Shown: positions 10,743-22,423 of the stretch, one piece after another
Layout of the letters: each line of letters opens with the position of its first letter
Position numbering within the stretch: position 1 is the stretch's first letter
NCBI RefSeq assembly: GCF_000203815.1
Contig: NW_004457737.1
Coordinates: forward strand, 1,116,001 to 1,180,000
DNA from: Cavenderia fasciculata
Lineage: Eukaryota > Evosea > Eumycetozoa > Acytosteliales > Cavenderiaceae
Reading direction: 5' to 3'
Length of the DNA stretch: 64,000 nt
Translations under genes and position numbers: made by a program
The notes under the pieces: generated by a model
What the model saw: the letters and a program-made list of their open reading frames with translations, nothing else
Told to the model about the DNA's origin: nothing
The model's database searches: none

Positions 10743-12188
10743 TGTACTAACAAACAAACCAATGTTTTAATTTTTTGCGCAACAGTTCATAATGATCATA
10801 GTTGGTTGGAAATTCAAAAGGATGTAGATAAAAGAGGAATCCTAACATTTATGGCATTTACAAGTATTTATGATAACAAGGCAAATGTATTGGAAGCATT
10901 TATTCAAAGTTTACAAGTAAAACCAAAAGAAAATAGTAGATCATTAATATTGACCAATAATACTGTGGCAGAGAAATCATCATCAAAAAAAGAAGTAGCA
11001 CCAGATTATTTAATTATTTTTGATGATTTATCAAATGAATTAAAAGATCCAAGTATTACCAAACTAATGAAGATTCAAAGACACTTTTCAACCAAGATTA
11101 TTATTAGTACTCAATCATGGACAGACTCTTCATCACACATTAGAAAAGGTAATTTGGATTATGTTTTGCTATTTAAAAATATACCAACAGAAACATTAAA
11201 AATCATTTATGAAGAACTATCACTGACAATTCCTTTTAAATTATTTATAGAGATTTATTCATTTTCAACCAAAGAGAAATATCATTTTCTTTACACAATT
11301 AGAAATGGAGATTATAGAAAGGATTTTAATTTACAACTCGAAATTAAAATATAGATTTAATTATATATAAAGAAAAATGAACAAGAACAGAGTATGGATT
11401 TCAAATGAATGGAGCTTGTATTCACACAACAGGTTTGGCCAACAAGGAGATGGATTTGGAGATTGGTTTAAAAAAGTATGATTTTGTCAAAGAAAACAAA
11501 TTAATATCACGAGGAGCAAAGGCACTCGGTGATGCTGGTGTTCCTTATGCTAGCAAGATTGGCGATGTAGCAGATAAATTGAGATATGGAAAAAAACCAA
11601 GACGAAAAAGAACACAAGCTGGAAAACACAACAAATCAAATTATTTTTGGAGATTTACAAGTAATTTTAAATGTAGATACAACATCACATTCAACAATAG
11701 ACATACCAAGTATTGGAACTAAAAAGGTTGCTCAAGTGGTATTGACAGAAATAGATCAAACAATTAATGGACACAAGACATTTAGTGATAGTTTAAAAGT
11801 CGACAAATCAATTGAATCAAATGAAATGAAAACAAATACAATTACTCCTCAATCGGGTGTAGGTATTACTATTAATGGAACAACAACAGTAAATAATCTT
11901 GAAATAAATGGCAAAGTAAGTATGCAATTGCTGGATATTGCCAACATAGAGTGTGAATCTCTTGCAACAAACAAAATTACTGGAGAAACAATTAATATTG
12001 CACCAATCAAGTCATTATTTATCAATTCACCATCTCTAGAAACAAATCAGTTATCATTTGTCAATCCAATACCAGGTTATATTCCAACACCATTGGATTT
12101 CTATGAATATTATACACACTGGATTCAATTTAAATACAATGTATCTGGAGGATCATATGTGTTGTATAAGCAATACAATAACATATAG
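10743..12188 (+). mobile_element. Fossil fragment of a Polinton / virophage-like virus (packaging ATPase, basic core-like and fibre-like parts)
   Basis: Three adjacent same-strand parts look viral. The first (about 10750-11354) resembles the FtsK/HerA-type packaging ATPase (A32 family) of NCLDVs, virophages and Polintons: YLIIFDDLSNEL fits a Walker B strand, and KIIISTQSW fits the following sensor strand. The second (about 11405-11640) is a small protein ending in a very basic KKPRRKRTQAGK segment, like core or DNA-condensing proteins of adenovirus-like elements. The third (to 12188) has the fibre-type repeat DQTINGHKTFSDSLKVD seen in phage and virus tail fibres. The element is broken and only part of a gene set is present: no polymerase, integrase or capsid gene is seen in the window. 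No terminal repeats were found. It still shows readable coding signal, so it is probably of moderate age. Confidence 0.6.
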
Positions 12189-12263
12189 AGAGAGGAATAG
12201 AATAGGAAATACTACCAAGGGTTAACCACTAGATGTCGCGATCTGTAGTGCACATCGGTAACT

Positions 12264-12326
12264 ACAAATTACGTAAATAGTTGATACTACCAAATGGGGA
12301 TAAAACAAATTATGTAAATAGTCAAT
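12264..12326 (+). repeat. Short imperfect direct repeat
   Basis: An ~21-bp unit, ACAAATTAYGTAAATAGTYR plus flank, occurs at 12264 and again at 12305. It sits between the virus-like fragment and the decayed EGF/TIG fragment. Meaning unknown. Confidence 0.4.
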
Positions 12327-12371
12327 TTCACAACTGGAATTCAATCCATTCGAGAAATTAGTCACTATAAA

Positions 12372-13178
12372 TCAATCGTTCGAACCATGTATATGGATGT
12401 TGTTCTTGGGAGCAAGTCAATCAAACACAACATAAACAGACATCTTATATTGAAACAGTATTTATTGGAAGCATACACAACCAATCAACTCGATTCAATG
12501 TCACAGTTGTTCAATTCGAATACACCAACACCAGTTCATTCTTGGGTGAGGATATTCAAGTATCATCAAACTCGATCAAGTACAATCAAAATTATTGATT
12601 GGATATGGTCATCACCTATCAACACACTCGAAGTTATATTCCATTCTCGATCAGATTCAGTTGAATATGACGATTGTGGTAGGATGAAAATTGGAAATGA
12701 TGTATCTCCAGGTGATCAAATTATATGGACTCGAGTTCAAGTTGGAAGAACATTGCTCAACTGCAAGATAGCTAGTAGAATGATTATCGACAACTCAATA
12801 ATCATGCCATCAAAAGTCACAATCCTTCCAGATGATCCACTCTCTCAACAAACTGACAAACAAGGGTTCAACCTTTTGACAACGTTTCACATACCAAGGT
12901 TCAGCCACTCGGTTGAGCTAGATCCGGTATTCAACGCAGTCATTCTTGATGATGACTCTGCCTTGCCATACGAATGCATAGAGACTACAGATTCACTCCC
13001 AAAAGTCATCGTCTCTGTGCTTTTATCGATATTCCTTCTCTCTATTACAATAGTGGCAATCATTGTATGGAAGGTGGAACCCCCAACGAACAGACCATAT
13101 AGAGAAGCAGTAGAAATGGATCCTATTCCAAATACTGACCAAGAAAACGCTGACCAACAACAACAACAAAATAATTAA
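12372..13178 (+). pseudogene. Decayed C-terminal fragment of a comC-like EGF/TIG membrane protein
   Basis: Two overlapping frames both align by eye with the C-terminal part of the minus-strand EGF/TIG gene at 1861. In about 12372-12590 one frame reads VVQFEYTNTSSFLGEDIQVS, SSNSIKYNQ, parallel to VTFGNQQLSIGPNSIKL of the paralogue. From about 12590 a different frame continues with IKIIDWIWSSPINTLEVIF, then FHIPRFSHSVELDPVFNAV, a membrane helix (PKVIVSVLLSIFLLSITIVA, extending ~4 more residues) and a Gln/Asn-rich tail, ending at 13178. So a frameshift separates the halves, and there is no signal peptide, LRR or EGF part. The 263-codon frame from 12387 is therefore not a good gene model. If transcribed it would be a type-III-like membrane stub. 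Confidence 0.6.
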
Positions 13179-13612
13179 TAATAATAATAATAATAAGTGC
13201 CCAATATAATAATAATCTTAATCTATATCTTTTATAATTGTTACTAGTAATTAATATTCTCTAAGATTATCGTGTAGGTTGTTGTAGGAATAATTATACA
13301 ATTGATTTGTCACCTTTAAATACAAAGGTTTAATAATACTCAACTCTATCTATCTAGTTTGTGTTTTAAATATTATTTATTTATATAATTTAAATAATTT
13401 AAATTGCGGAATTGTTGTTATGGTGTGTAAAATTGGATTGAATAAAGGGAATTGATAATTATTATTGTGAGTTGTTGTTGTATGTGCGGATACAACTAGG
13501 TTTATGTGAATTAATATTCTTTTGGGTTGATAAATATATATAAAATATATATTTTTAATCTCTTTCTTTCTTGTTCTTCTTCTATTATTATTTTTGTTTT
13601 TAGTTATTTGTT
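13179..13612. other. AT-rich spacer, 3' flank of eIF2B delta gene
   Basis: Contains AAT and TTATTTA microsatellites and the 3' flanks of the decayed EGF/TIG fragment and of the minus-strand eIF2B gene. No gene or RNA is seen. Confidence 0.5.
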
Positions 13613-15574
13613 TTATAAAGTAACTTCTTTTCTATATTCTCTAAGTATAACTGGAATTGAAGTTGGAGGGACCATACCAAATTCAGTGATGACTAGAGCG
13701 ATGAATTCGATTGGGGTTAGATCGTACATGAGATTGAGGAGGTTCAAATGTTCGATTGATTTCCAATCCTTGAGGATATTTTGTTCGTTTGAATCCTTTT
13801 CCGAGAGATTCGAGACGAGATCCCAAGGGTCGCCCAAATCGTTTGAGCATATCGAGTCTAGTTGAGCCTTTTCTGTGAATTTATAGGTTTCGCAACACAC
13901 AATGAATGGTACGTTGTAAAATTGGGCCATTGAGGCAACCAAGGCCGTTCCGGCACGTGAAATCAAATTTCCGTTTGAAAGTACTGTACAGGCTCCGACA
14001 AAGACCTTGGTAACCTCCTTCATAATATAAGAGATGGCATTGAGCAAGATATAGGTGCACTTGATCTTGTGTTGGACGAGACGGAACATCAACTCCTTGC
14101 CCTCGTGTTTTGGTCGCGAGTCTACAATGATGACACGGAACTTCTTACCCTCTTGTTGTGCTTGACGAAGGATCATCTCGACAACATGGCTAGATGCGTA
14201 GGTGAGGATGACGTCGCCGTCGGTGATCTTGGACACACCATACTGAGCAATGACCTTGTCGGCCACACCGACACGCTCGATAAAGGCGTCGACACGGTCG
14301 CACAAGTAGGCCTTGGCCTCCTCGTTGGTGAGACGTTGTTCTGACAGACTGGTCAGGCAATTTTGTTTGAAATAGATGATCGAATTGGACATGGAGACCG
14401 ACATGGGACGACAGTCGACGAGGAATTGGATAAGAGGGTTGAGGTGTTGGTTAAACTCTCTGCTAAACTCTTTTTGGGCAGGTACGTGGAAGTCGCGGAT
14501 AACCTGCTTCAACGTGGTCATGAGTGCGACGGCACGGGCGTTGGAGCCCGAGATGGTAAAGTTGGCGTATTTCAAACCGAGAGAGATAATCTCTGGATGG
14601 ATATCGGCCGACACAATACCAAGCGAGTTCTCCAACTCGTATTGAGGAAGATGTGCAAAGAGTGGGATCTGCTTGCTTGCAGGTGAAGCATTGATAATCT
14701 TTTTCTTTGTCAACTTTTCACGTTTCTTTGGATCGTCAAATTGTGATGTAGACGATGTAATTGGGTTTGGTTTCTTGTGATGATGTGATGTCGATGCTTG
14801 TTGTTTATTATGTTCATCTCCACTATCCTCTACAATTGGTGGTGATGATACTGATGGTGTTAATTTATCATTTTGTTGTTGAGATCCTTTTTGTCCTTGT
14901 TGTTGTTGTTGTCCTTTCTTTTGTCCTTGTTGTTGCTGTTGTCCTTTTTGTTGTTGCTGTCCCTTCTTTTGTCCTTGTTGTTGTTGTTGTTGTCCTTGCT
15001 GTTGTTGTTTCTTGATACCTGAATCTGTCGAGTTTGAAATCTGTAATTGTGTAAGATCGGGAACGTCGCTCTTTGGAATCTCAAGTGACACACTCGTGCT
15101 ATTAGTTGTGGTGGTGTTGACTGGTGCTGACATTTGGTTGGTACTAGATGAAGGTGATTGCTTCTTTTCTTTGTTGTTGTTTCTTCCTGATGGACTCTTT
15201 CCGCTCAACGACGACGATGCTGAAGATGACTTGTCTGATGCACTTGACAATGACTGTGTAGCTGATGGAATAGGGATTGGAGAAGATGTCTAAATGATGC
15301 AAGTGTAACAAACAAACAAACAATGATAGAAATAGAAACGACGCGAAAGCGAAAGATCGTGATGATCCCAATGTTAGTCAGAACAATCGAAAATTTGCGA
15401 AAGGAACAATTTGCAACAAAGATGCACAATTTGCACTATATATACAACTTCTATCTATCTATCTATGTATGTACATACCGATTTTTTTCCCTTCTCTTCT
15501 TGTTCATCAATCCATTCACCAAGTTCACGAGTTACTGATGCTTCTCTTTGAATGAATGTGTTCTTGTACGACAT
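13613..15574 (-). CDS. eif2b4: Translation initiation factor eIF2B subunit delta, 2 exons
   Basis: Exon 1 is 15574-15479 (32 codons, starting MSYKNTFIQREAS), exon 2 is 15289-13613; together 591 codons. The C-terminal ~330 residues match the eIF2B alpha/beta/delta regulatory fold: a helical N-lobe, then the Rossmann-like part with DGDVILTYASSHVVEMIL, RVIIVDSRPKHEGKE, VTKVFVGACTVLSNGNLISRAG, and the C-terminal LTPIEFIALVITEFGMVPP. The long N-terminal region is Ser/Thr-rich with a Gln tract interrupted by Gly-Lys (GQKKGQQQQ repeats), a known divergent feature of delta subunits. eIF2B is the GDP-GTP exchange factor of eIF2 and the target of the integrated stress response. It diverges from CDC40 on the other strand. 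Confidence 0.95.
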
Positions 15575-16091
15575 GTCGTTTATCTTTTCTATATTCACTT
15601 GTTATTACTACTAAATAACTACAAGCTAATAACTACTAATAACTACTAATTATAAATATAGAGAATCTAATTCTAGACTATTATCTATTCGGAGTGTTTT
15701 TTGAGTCGTTTGACAATAAACAATCACTAATGATAATGAAAGATAGAAGTGAGGAACTAATGAAGAACCAAGCTGGTTTTGATATTAATATTTTTTTACA
15801 AAAAATAAATTAAAATATAAACATGGTCGCTCCTATTTTGGGATAGTAATACTAATATTAGTAAAGAGAAGATAAGATATGCATATATCTTTATTCAATA
15901 ATGATGATCATCATACTCTAACATTGAGATACATAGATACTAGTACTTAGGGTAGTAATTAAAATGAATGAAAAATTGAAAAGATGGGAGATTTCAACAA
16001 TGAAACTACTTGAAGTATTACTTCATTTCATTTGATTCGATTCGGTTTCGATTTATTTATAAATACAAACATATATATATATATAGTTTAA
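15575..16091. other. Divergent intergenic region between eIF2B delta and CDC40
   Basis: About 520 bp shared upstream region of two housekeeping genes, AT-rich with oligo-T and oligo-A runs and an AT microsatellite just before the ATG at 16092. No other gene is seen. Confidence 0.5.
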
Positions 16092-18010
16092 ATGGACTTG
16101 TTACAGGAATACGGAGATTCATCAGATGAAGAAACAACTACTACAACAACGACGAAACAAGTAGAAGAAAATAACAATAACAATAATAATAATAATAATG
16201 TAACAAAAGAATTTAAATCATTTAAACCTTCATTGTCAATAGCACCGTCAGTAAAGAATATTCAAGTGTTGGAGAACAAGGTAGATCCCAACTCAAAGAT
16301 ACTATCATACAATCCAACAGTAGAGAGTTTATATGGTGAGACTGAAGGTCCTGAAACACCTTTTACAAGATCAAGTATGTAAACTCAAATTAGCTAGTAC
16401 TTACTTACTTACTTACTTACAATCTATCTATCTATCTTATTCTATTCTCTAGAGCAAAGAATTGATCCATCATTAAAGAATCACAAGACAGGAATAGTAG
16501 AGAATTATTATATCAATGACTTTTCATTCAAAGATCAATACTATACATACAAATCATATGGATATGCAGCCGACCCAAATACAGGTGTCATTGTAGGTGA
16601 TAAAGATAGTTATATAAATCATCATGGCGCATCTGTATATAATAATATTAAACAACAAGAAAATAATAATAATAATAGTAATAAGAAAAAGAAAAGAGAT
16701 AATGATGATCCATCAGATGTTAAAGGGTATATGGGACCATGGGCACCAAAACAACACGAGATTGATTTGAGAAACAAACTACAACAACAAGATGAAGAGG
16801 ATGCTGCGACGGTGGGTGTTGAGATGTCGGTTGAACAAAAGGCGTATTTGGACATGCGAAAGAAACAGAGTATACGCGACAAGGAGGCGTCGCAAGTGAC
16901 ATCGGTTTTCTATGGCAAGGAGAGAAAGGATTATATGGGACGCAGCTGGATCGAGCCACCCAGCGACCTCAAGACTGGCGTCGAGGTGGACAGCTTCTTG
17001 CCCAAGAAACTGATACACACGTGGACCGGGCACAACAAGGGTGTGTCGGCCATCCGTTTCTTTCCACGGTACGGTCACTTGTTGCTGAGTGCCAGTATGG
17101 ACAGCTCGGTGCGTATCTGGGATGTAAATAACGACCGTGCCTGCGTGCAGAGCTACCACGGACACAACCAAGCGGTGCGTGACATTTGCTTTGCCAACAA
17201 TGGCCGACAGTTCTTGTCGTCTGGCTATGACCGTCAGACCAAGCTGTGGGACACTGAAACAGGCCAGATTGTGCGTGCTTTCACCAACGGCAAGATCCCC
17301 TACGTCTGCAAATTCAATCCCGACGAGGACAAGCAAAACGAGTTCCTCGTCGGTCTCTCTGACAAAAAGATATTGCAGTATGACGCGCGATCAGGTGACA
17401 TTGTGCAAGACTATGACCAGCATTTGGGTGCCATCAACACCATCACCTTTATCGACGACAACCGTCGGTTTGTCTCGTCGTCGGACGACAAGTCACTTCG
17501 TATCTGGGATTGGGGTATTCCAGTCGTCATCAAGTATGTCAGCGAGCCAGAAATGCATTCCATGCCCGCTGTTGCCCTCCACCCCAGCGGCAAGTACTTT
17601 GCCACACAATCCATGGACAACCAGATCCTCGTCTATGGTGCACGAGACAAGTTTAGAATGAACAAGAAAAAGAGATTTACAGGTCACACCAACGCAGGTT
17701 ATGCCTGTCAACTCAACTTTTCACCCGATGGTAAATACGTCATTTCCGGTGATGCCACTGGTAAAGCTTATTTCTGGGATTGGAAAACTTCTAAAGTTAT
17801 CAAGTTTGTATCAACAACAAAAAAAAAAAGAAAAGAGACAACAATTTGATTATTAATATTAATATTAATATTATTATTTTCTTTTTATTTATTTATTTTA
17901 GATCATTTAAAGCACATGATGATGTTTGTATAGGTATTGAATGGCATCCACTTGAAACTTCAAGGGTTGCAACGTGTGGATGGGATGGTACAATTAAATA
18001 TTTTGATTAA
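16092..18010 (+). CDS. cdc40: Pre-mRNA splicing factor CDC40/PRP17, 3 exons
   Basis: Exons 16092-16374, 16453-17803 and 17902-18010 give 581 codons. The N-terminal half contains the conserved PRP17 motifs ([19 protein letters not shown]-like core, [19 protein letters not shown]). The C-terminal ~310 residues form a seven-bladed WD40 propeller starting at [19 protein letters not shown]. The last short exon supplies the final blade ([26 protein letters not shown]). PRP17 acts in the second catalytic step of splicing. Third positions in the WD40 part are notably GC-rich compared with the Asn-rich N-terminus. The N-terminus also carries an AAT-encoded Asn run. Confidence 0.95.
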
Positions 18011-18358
18011 TACCCATCAAACAAACAATAAAACCAATATTATTAATAATTAAGTTCATGAACTTCAAGTCTTGTCGTGTCTTGTCACTTCAAGGTCAGA
18101 CCTCGTGCATTAGTGTCTTTGCCACCTCAGCTCCATTTCAATTAAAAACATTAAAAAATATCAGTTTTTATTGTGGGTCATTCATTCTCATCACCACCTT
18201 CCCCCCATATTATACTCAAATTCAAGAACTTGCAACATACATACAAACAAAACAATAATATATATTAAAGAGATCATATAGAACAATACATATTATTATC
18301 ATTCATTATACTTTTGTTTTTTATTTGTAATTGTTGATTAGGGTAGTAGTTAGTAGTA
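18011..18358. other. Spacer between CDC40 and the PH-RUN gene
   Basis: Holds the 3' flank of CDC40 and the promoter of the next plus-strand gene. Around 18055-18150 base composition is less AT-rich than usual and an 8-bp ACTTCAAG direct repeat occurs; no gene could be supported. Confidence 0.4.
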
Positions 18359-21300
18359 ATGAGCGACACCTCCACCTCTTCAAGCATTGTGTTGAAGGGA
18401 TATGTAAAGTACAGTACTCTACAACAACCATTGAAAAAGTATTACTTTGTAGTTGATTCCGATCAATGTATTCTTTCACTTTATGAAAGTATGTAGAAAT
18501 TGAAGAATAACATAATAATGAAAGAGATAGAGAGAAGAGAACATGCATGCGACTCTGTTACTTACTTACTCTTTTATTTAAAAGATCAAGGAGATGAATC
18601 ACCATTTACATTTATATTATTGACAATGGTATCTAGAATAGAGAAATCAGAAGAGTATTCGTCATCGTCGAGATATTGTTTAGAGGTGATTGATAGTTCG
18701 TGTTCTCCAACACAGACACATTATTTGGTATCAAAGAAACAAGAATTCAGAGCATCATTGTACAGTGCGTTGGCAGAGTGTATGGAATCAAGAAAGCATA
18801 TTGGTGGACGAAACGTTACAAATATCAAACATCCACCTTCACCATCGGCACCAGTCATTGGAAATCATCACCAACCGGCAAGCAAACCACTAAAGATTGG
18901 CAGTCGTTCATCCACCCCACTTTCATCTTCATCTTCTTCCTCTACCTCTCCCAATTCATCGGTATCAGCATCGGGATCCTATGTCAAAGCATCATTGTCA
19001 GCATCAACGGGAAAGGTCAAACTTGGAAACTCAAGACCTTCTTCAACAATAGTTTTGGGTTCTAAAAAATCTCCTAGCATTTCATCTTCTTTAGACAAGG
19101 AAGGTGAAGAAGGGAATGAACATCATGATCATGAACATGAACATCGTGATCATGAACATGAGGAAGAAGAAGTGGAGCAAGTATTGGAACAAAGAGATGA
19201 GGAACACCAACAAATGGCAACTGAACAACATAATCATTCAACAGTTGGAGCAGAGGAGGTATCCTATCATGAGCATAATCAAGAAGAAGAGGAAGAAGAT
19301 GAAGAAGAAGAAGAGGAGGAAGTGGAAGAGAGAAAGGATGTGGAGGAAGGATCTATAAAACATACTCTAAGTACAAGTAGTATCATCATTCAAGATAATG
19401 GCAATGATGATGACAATATTGATGGTACTATTCAAGAGGAAGAAAAGAAAGATGAAGAAAAAGTTCAATCGATAAATCAAAAAGATTCAATGATATTCCA
19501 AGATGAAGAGGAACAAACATCTGTTCCTGTTAGTTTGACAAATGTTACTTCACCGTTGGGAGGATCAGGTTTGATGATTAGAGAGGTCAAAGTCAATGAA
19601 TTAGAGTTGGATCAAATTGTAAATGAAATATCTAGCACTTCTTCAAGTTTATATAGTGCTGGTAGTAGTGCAAATGGAGATGTTGGAACAACTACTACAA
19701 CGATCAAAACAGAGGAAGAATCTACAGCCGTTGTTGTAGATCCACCAGGTTACAGTCGTAAAACAATCACATCATTTAGAAAGACACCATCCACTTCTCC
19801 AACAATCGTATCAAATGTCCCCACTCACAGTCCATCATCGATGACATTATCCAAACCATCGGATTCAGTGTCTTCATCATCCTCTCCTATTGTTTATCCA
19901 AATAGTTATCACCAGCAAAACAATGTTAATAATATCAATAACAGTCCAGTTTCTTTATCATCATCTGCTGCTCCATCCAATTTAAATTTAAATCAATCAT
20001 TTAATAGAATTGATATTAAGCAACAACAACAACAACAACAACAAACATCATTGTCATCATCTTCATCATCATTACAACATGTTATTGGATTACAAATGAA
20101 TGGATATGGATATTTTGTGATTCAAAATTGTGATCAATTTAGAATGGTGATTGGGAAATCGTTGGCAGGTGACCAATCGTTTGCTGGTGCACTCGTTGGG
20201 CCATTTAAATTGGATTGGAGACCATCCCAGGGTGTTTGGCACATCAACGATGAAGGATCTACAGAGATTGGACCATCGACACCTCCCAAAGACGAGTTGG
20301 TCAAGCGCATCAAAGACAAGATTGAAAAGGCAGAGGCTGGAAACGACAAGATGCTAGCTGATCTCTTGTCTGATCGTTTACGAGTCATTGAACAGTGTGA
20401 AGAGCGATCATTTATTCTAAAGGGTGGTATTGTCGTTGGTTACAGAAACGATAAGTGGGAGTTGCTAGAAGCACCCATTACACTCACCTCTCACAATGTA
20501 TCACCATATCACAGCAGTAATCCAGCAAATAGTAGACAACATAGTAGAAATAATAGCACAAATAATAATATAAATAATAATAATAATAATAACGGCGGTG
20601 GTGTCATTAACCACCATGTACATAATAATAATAATAATAATAATAACTCTAATCATTCATCACCGTTACTTTCGTCATCGTCGTCGATTTTAACTCATCA
20701 ATCATTGACAACTAGTTTGTTGACTACTGAAGAGGCACTTTTAATGCTTCAAAAGGTAAAAGATGTGGTGAGAGAGATTGACAATTACTTTGGTTTCAAC
20801 ACGACGGTTGCTGAAAAGAAGTCGAGAGGTGACGACATTGTCAACAAGCGCATTGCAATGATGGTGCGTGGCAAGTTGGCAACGGCAATGGCCAACATTG
20901 TATCGCACGGATTCCGAACCACGTCGACTGGAATGTTTAAGAAACGACAACATATTTGGGACTTTATCGAGAGCTATAAAAAGATGACGCTGCACACGTC
21001 TGTCTCGGGACTCAGTCTCACCCAGTCGATCCAGGCAGTGTGCGACGTTGACCGTTTGCACGATGTGGTCGGATCCAACTATGATCCCAACATGCGGTTC
21101 AGATCGTTTGTCTGTCAGGGATTAAACACACACCTCATCGACCAATGGCTATTTATGCTGCACAATATGAAAGATGCAGTGTCACACTACTACGATCCCC
21201 AAGCATTCATACTAAACGAAGAATTGTGGAAAGCATTCTGTCAATGTTTTATCCCACTTGTCAACCTTCCCTTTAAACTATCAATCGATTATGAGTATAC

Positions 21301-22066
21301 CCTTAAACTACAAAAACAACAACAACCAAATAACCAAAGACAACAACAACATCAACAACCAATGTCACAGCATCAACAACAATATAATTTAAGAAATAGT
21401 CAAAATCAACAACAATTTAACCATGACGGTAATAATGAAATGTTTGGTAATTTGCGATCGTCTATTTCATCACTATCGTCATCCATCATGGAAACATCGT
21501 CTCAAGTGTGGTCTGGATTACCGACGATAGATGGTCAACAAATCAAACAATCCTTCTCTGACAATATCAATTATCTCACCAATTCAATCAAATCCAATGA
21601 ATTATTTAATCAATCACAACCAAAGGATAGATTACAACAAGCCTATGCTCAATCCCAACAACAAAAAAATATTAATTCAAATCATCCACAGCAACAACAA
21701 CAACAACCAATACCAATTCCATCAAAACAACAACAACAACAACAACAACAAGGACAAGGACAAGGACAAGGACAAGGACAAGGACAAGGACAAGGACAAG
21801 GACAATCACCAAAAATAACGCCATCATCACCATCACAAAGAAAAAAGGTTTCATTTAATATTGGTGATAATAGATCACCAGCACCACCACATCAACAACA
21901 ATCACCAAGACCTGACAACAACAACAATAATAATATTAAGAATAATAATAACCAAAAAGACATGACCGAAGAAGACCAATCATTGACAGGTGATTTATTA
22001 CAAAAAATACAAACAACAATGAAGCCAATAACCAAAAGTATAGAAGAATTTTTTGATGGTTATTAA
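18359..22066 (+). CDS. PH domain plus RUN domain protein, 2 exons
   Basis: Exon 1 is 18359-18488, exon 2 18585-22066; together 1204 codons. Residues 1-~130 look like a PH domain: VLKGYVKYSTLQQPLKKYYF opens it, and a helix with FRASLYSALAECMESR closes it. A long low-complexity middle follows, with Ser-rich, acidic His-rich (HDHEHEHRDHEHEEEE) and Gln/Asn-rich tracts. A conserved block at about residues 530-680 (QMNGYGYFVIQNCDQFRMVI, then LVGPFKLDWRPSQGVWHIND) is not assigned to a family. Around residues 780-960 is a RUN-like helical domain (LLMLQKVKDVVREIDNYFGF, ALMNEELWKAF-type ending). The C-terminus has a (Gln-Gly)n tract from a GGACAA hexanucleotide repeat and a final conserved helix. RUN domains bind small GTPases of the Rab/Rap/Rho type and PH domains bind phosphoinositides, so a membrane-trafficking or cytoskeletal adaptor is likely. 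Confidence 0.75.
21749..21805 (+). repeat. GGACAA hexanucleotide repeat inside the PH-RUN gene
   Basis: About nine tandem GGACAA units, following a CAA run, encode a Gln-Gly tract. Because the unit is a multiple of three, length changes keep the frame. Confidence 0.85.
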
Positions 22067-22423
22067 ATACTTAATAATAATAATAATAATAATAAACCAC
22101 CTAACCCCGTATTTATTTTATTAATACTTTTGGTGAACATCAAACAATTTAATTCCCAAAAGAAGAAGAGGTCATAGAAATCATGTAGATATCGATATTG
22201 ACATTGATATTGGTGCACAGCCAGTCTTTGAGAACTTCCATTCTTGATTCCAAAAATTTTCACTTTATTTAAAATAAAAAACACAATTGAAGACGAATAA
22301 AGAGAAGTGCGAAATCGAACATATTCTAATCTATTTATCTATATTAGCATTACTGTAATCTAATATTTGTATTATTTATTTATTTATTTATTTATTACAT
22401 GTATATATATCTAATATCACGAG
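22067..22423. other. Spacer between the PH-RUN and DNAJC21 genes
   Basis: Contains an AAT microsatellite after the PH-RUN stop and TTTA repeats before the DNAJC21 ATG. A short minus-strand frame around 22160-22245 begins MEVLKDWLCTNI but has no further support. Confidence 0.4.

Noticed and set aside
12360-12380. GTTCGAACC as a tRNA T-loop
   Set aside because: No acceptor, D or anticodon arm can be folded around it; no tRNA gene was found in the window.
12387-13178. 263-codon ORF taken as an intact membrane protein
   Set aside because: Its first ~65 residues do not match the family, while a different frame over the same bases does; better read as a frameshifted fragment.
14069-15293. Plus-strand ORFs opposite the eIF2B delta gene
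   Set aside because: They are antisense shadows of a strongly supported coding region with C/G-biased third positions.
18058-18258. 66-codon frame downstream of CDC40
   Set aside because: No recognisable features; lies in the promoter region of the next gene.
22063-22284. 73-codon minus-strand frame between PH-RUN and DNAJC21
   Set aside because: Partly built from an AAT microsatellite; no splice or motif support.
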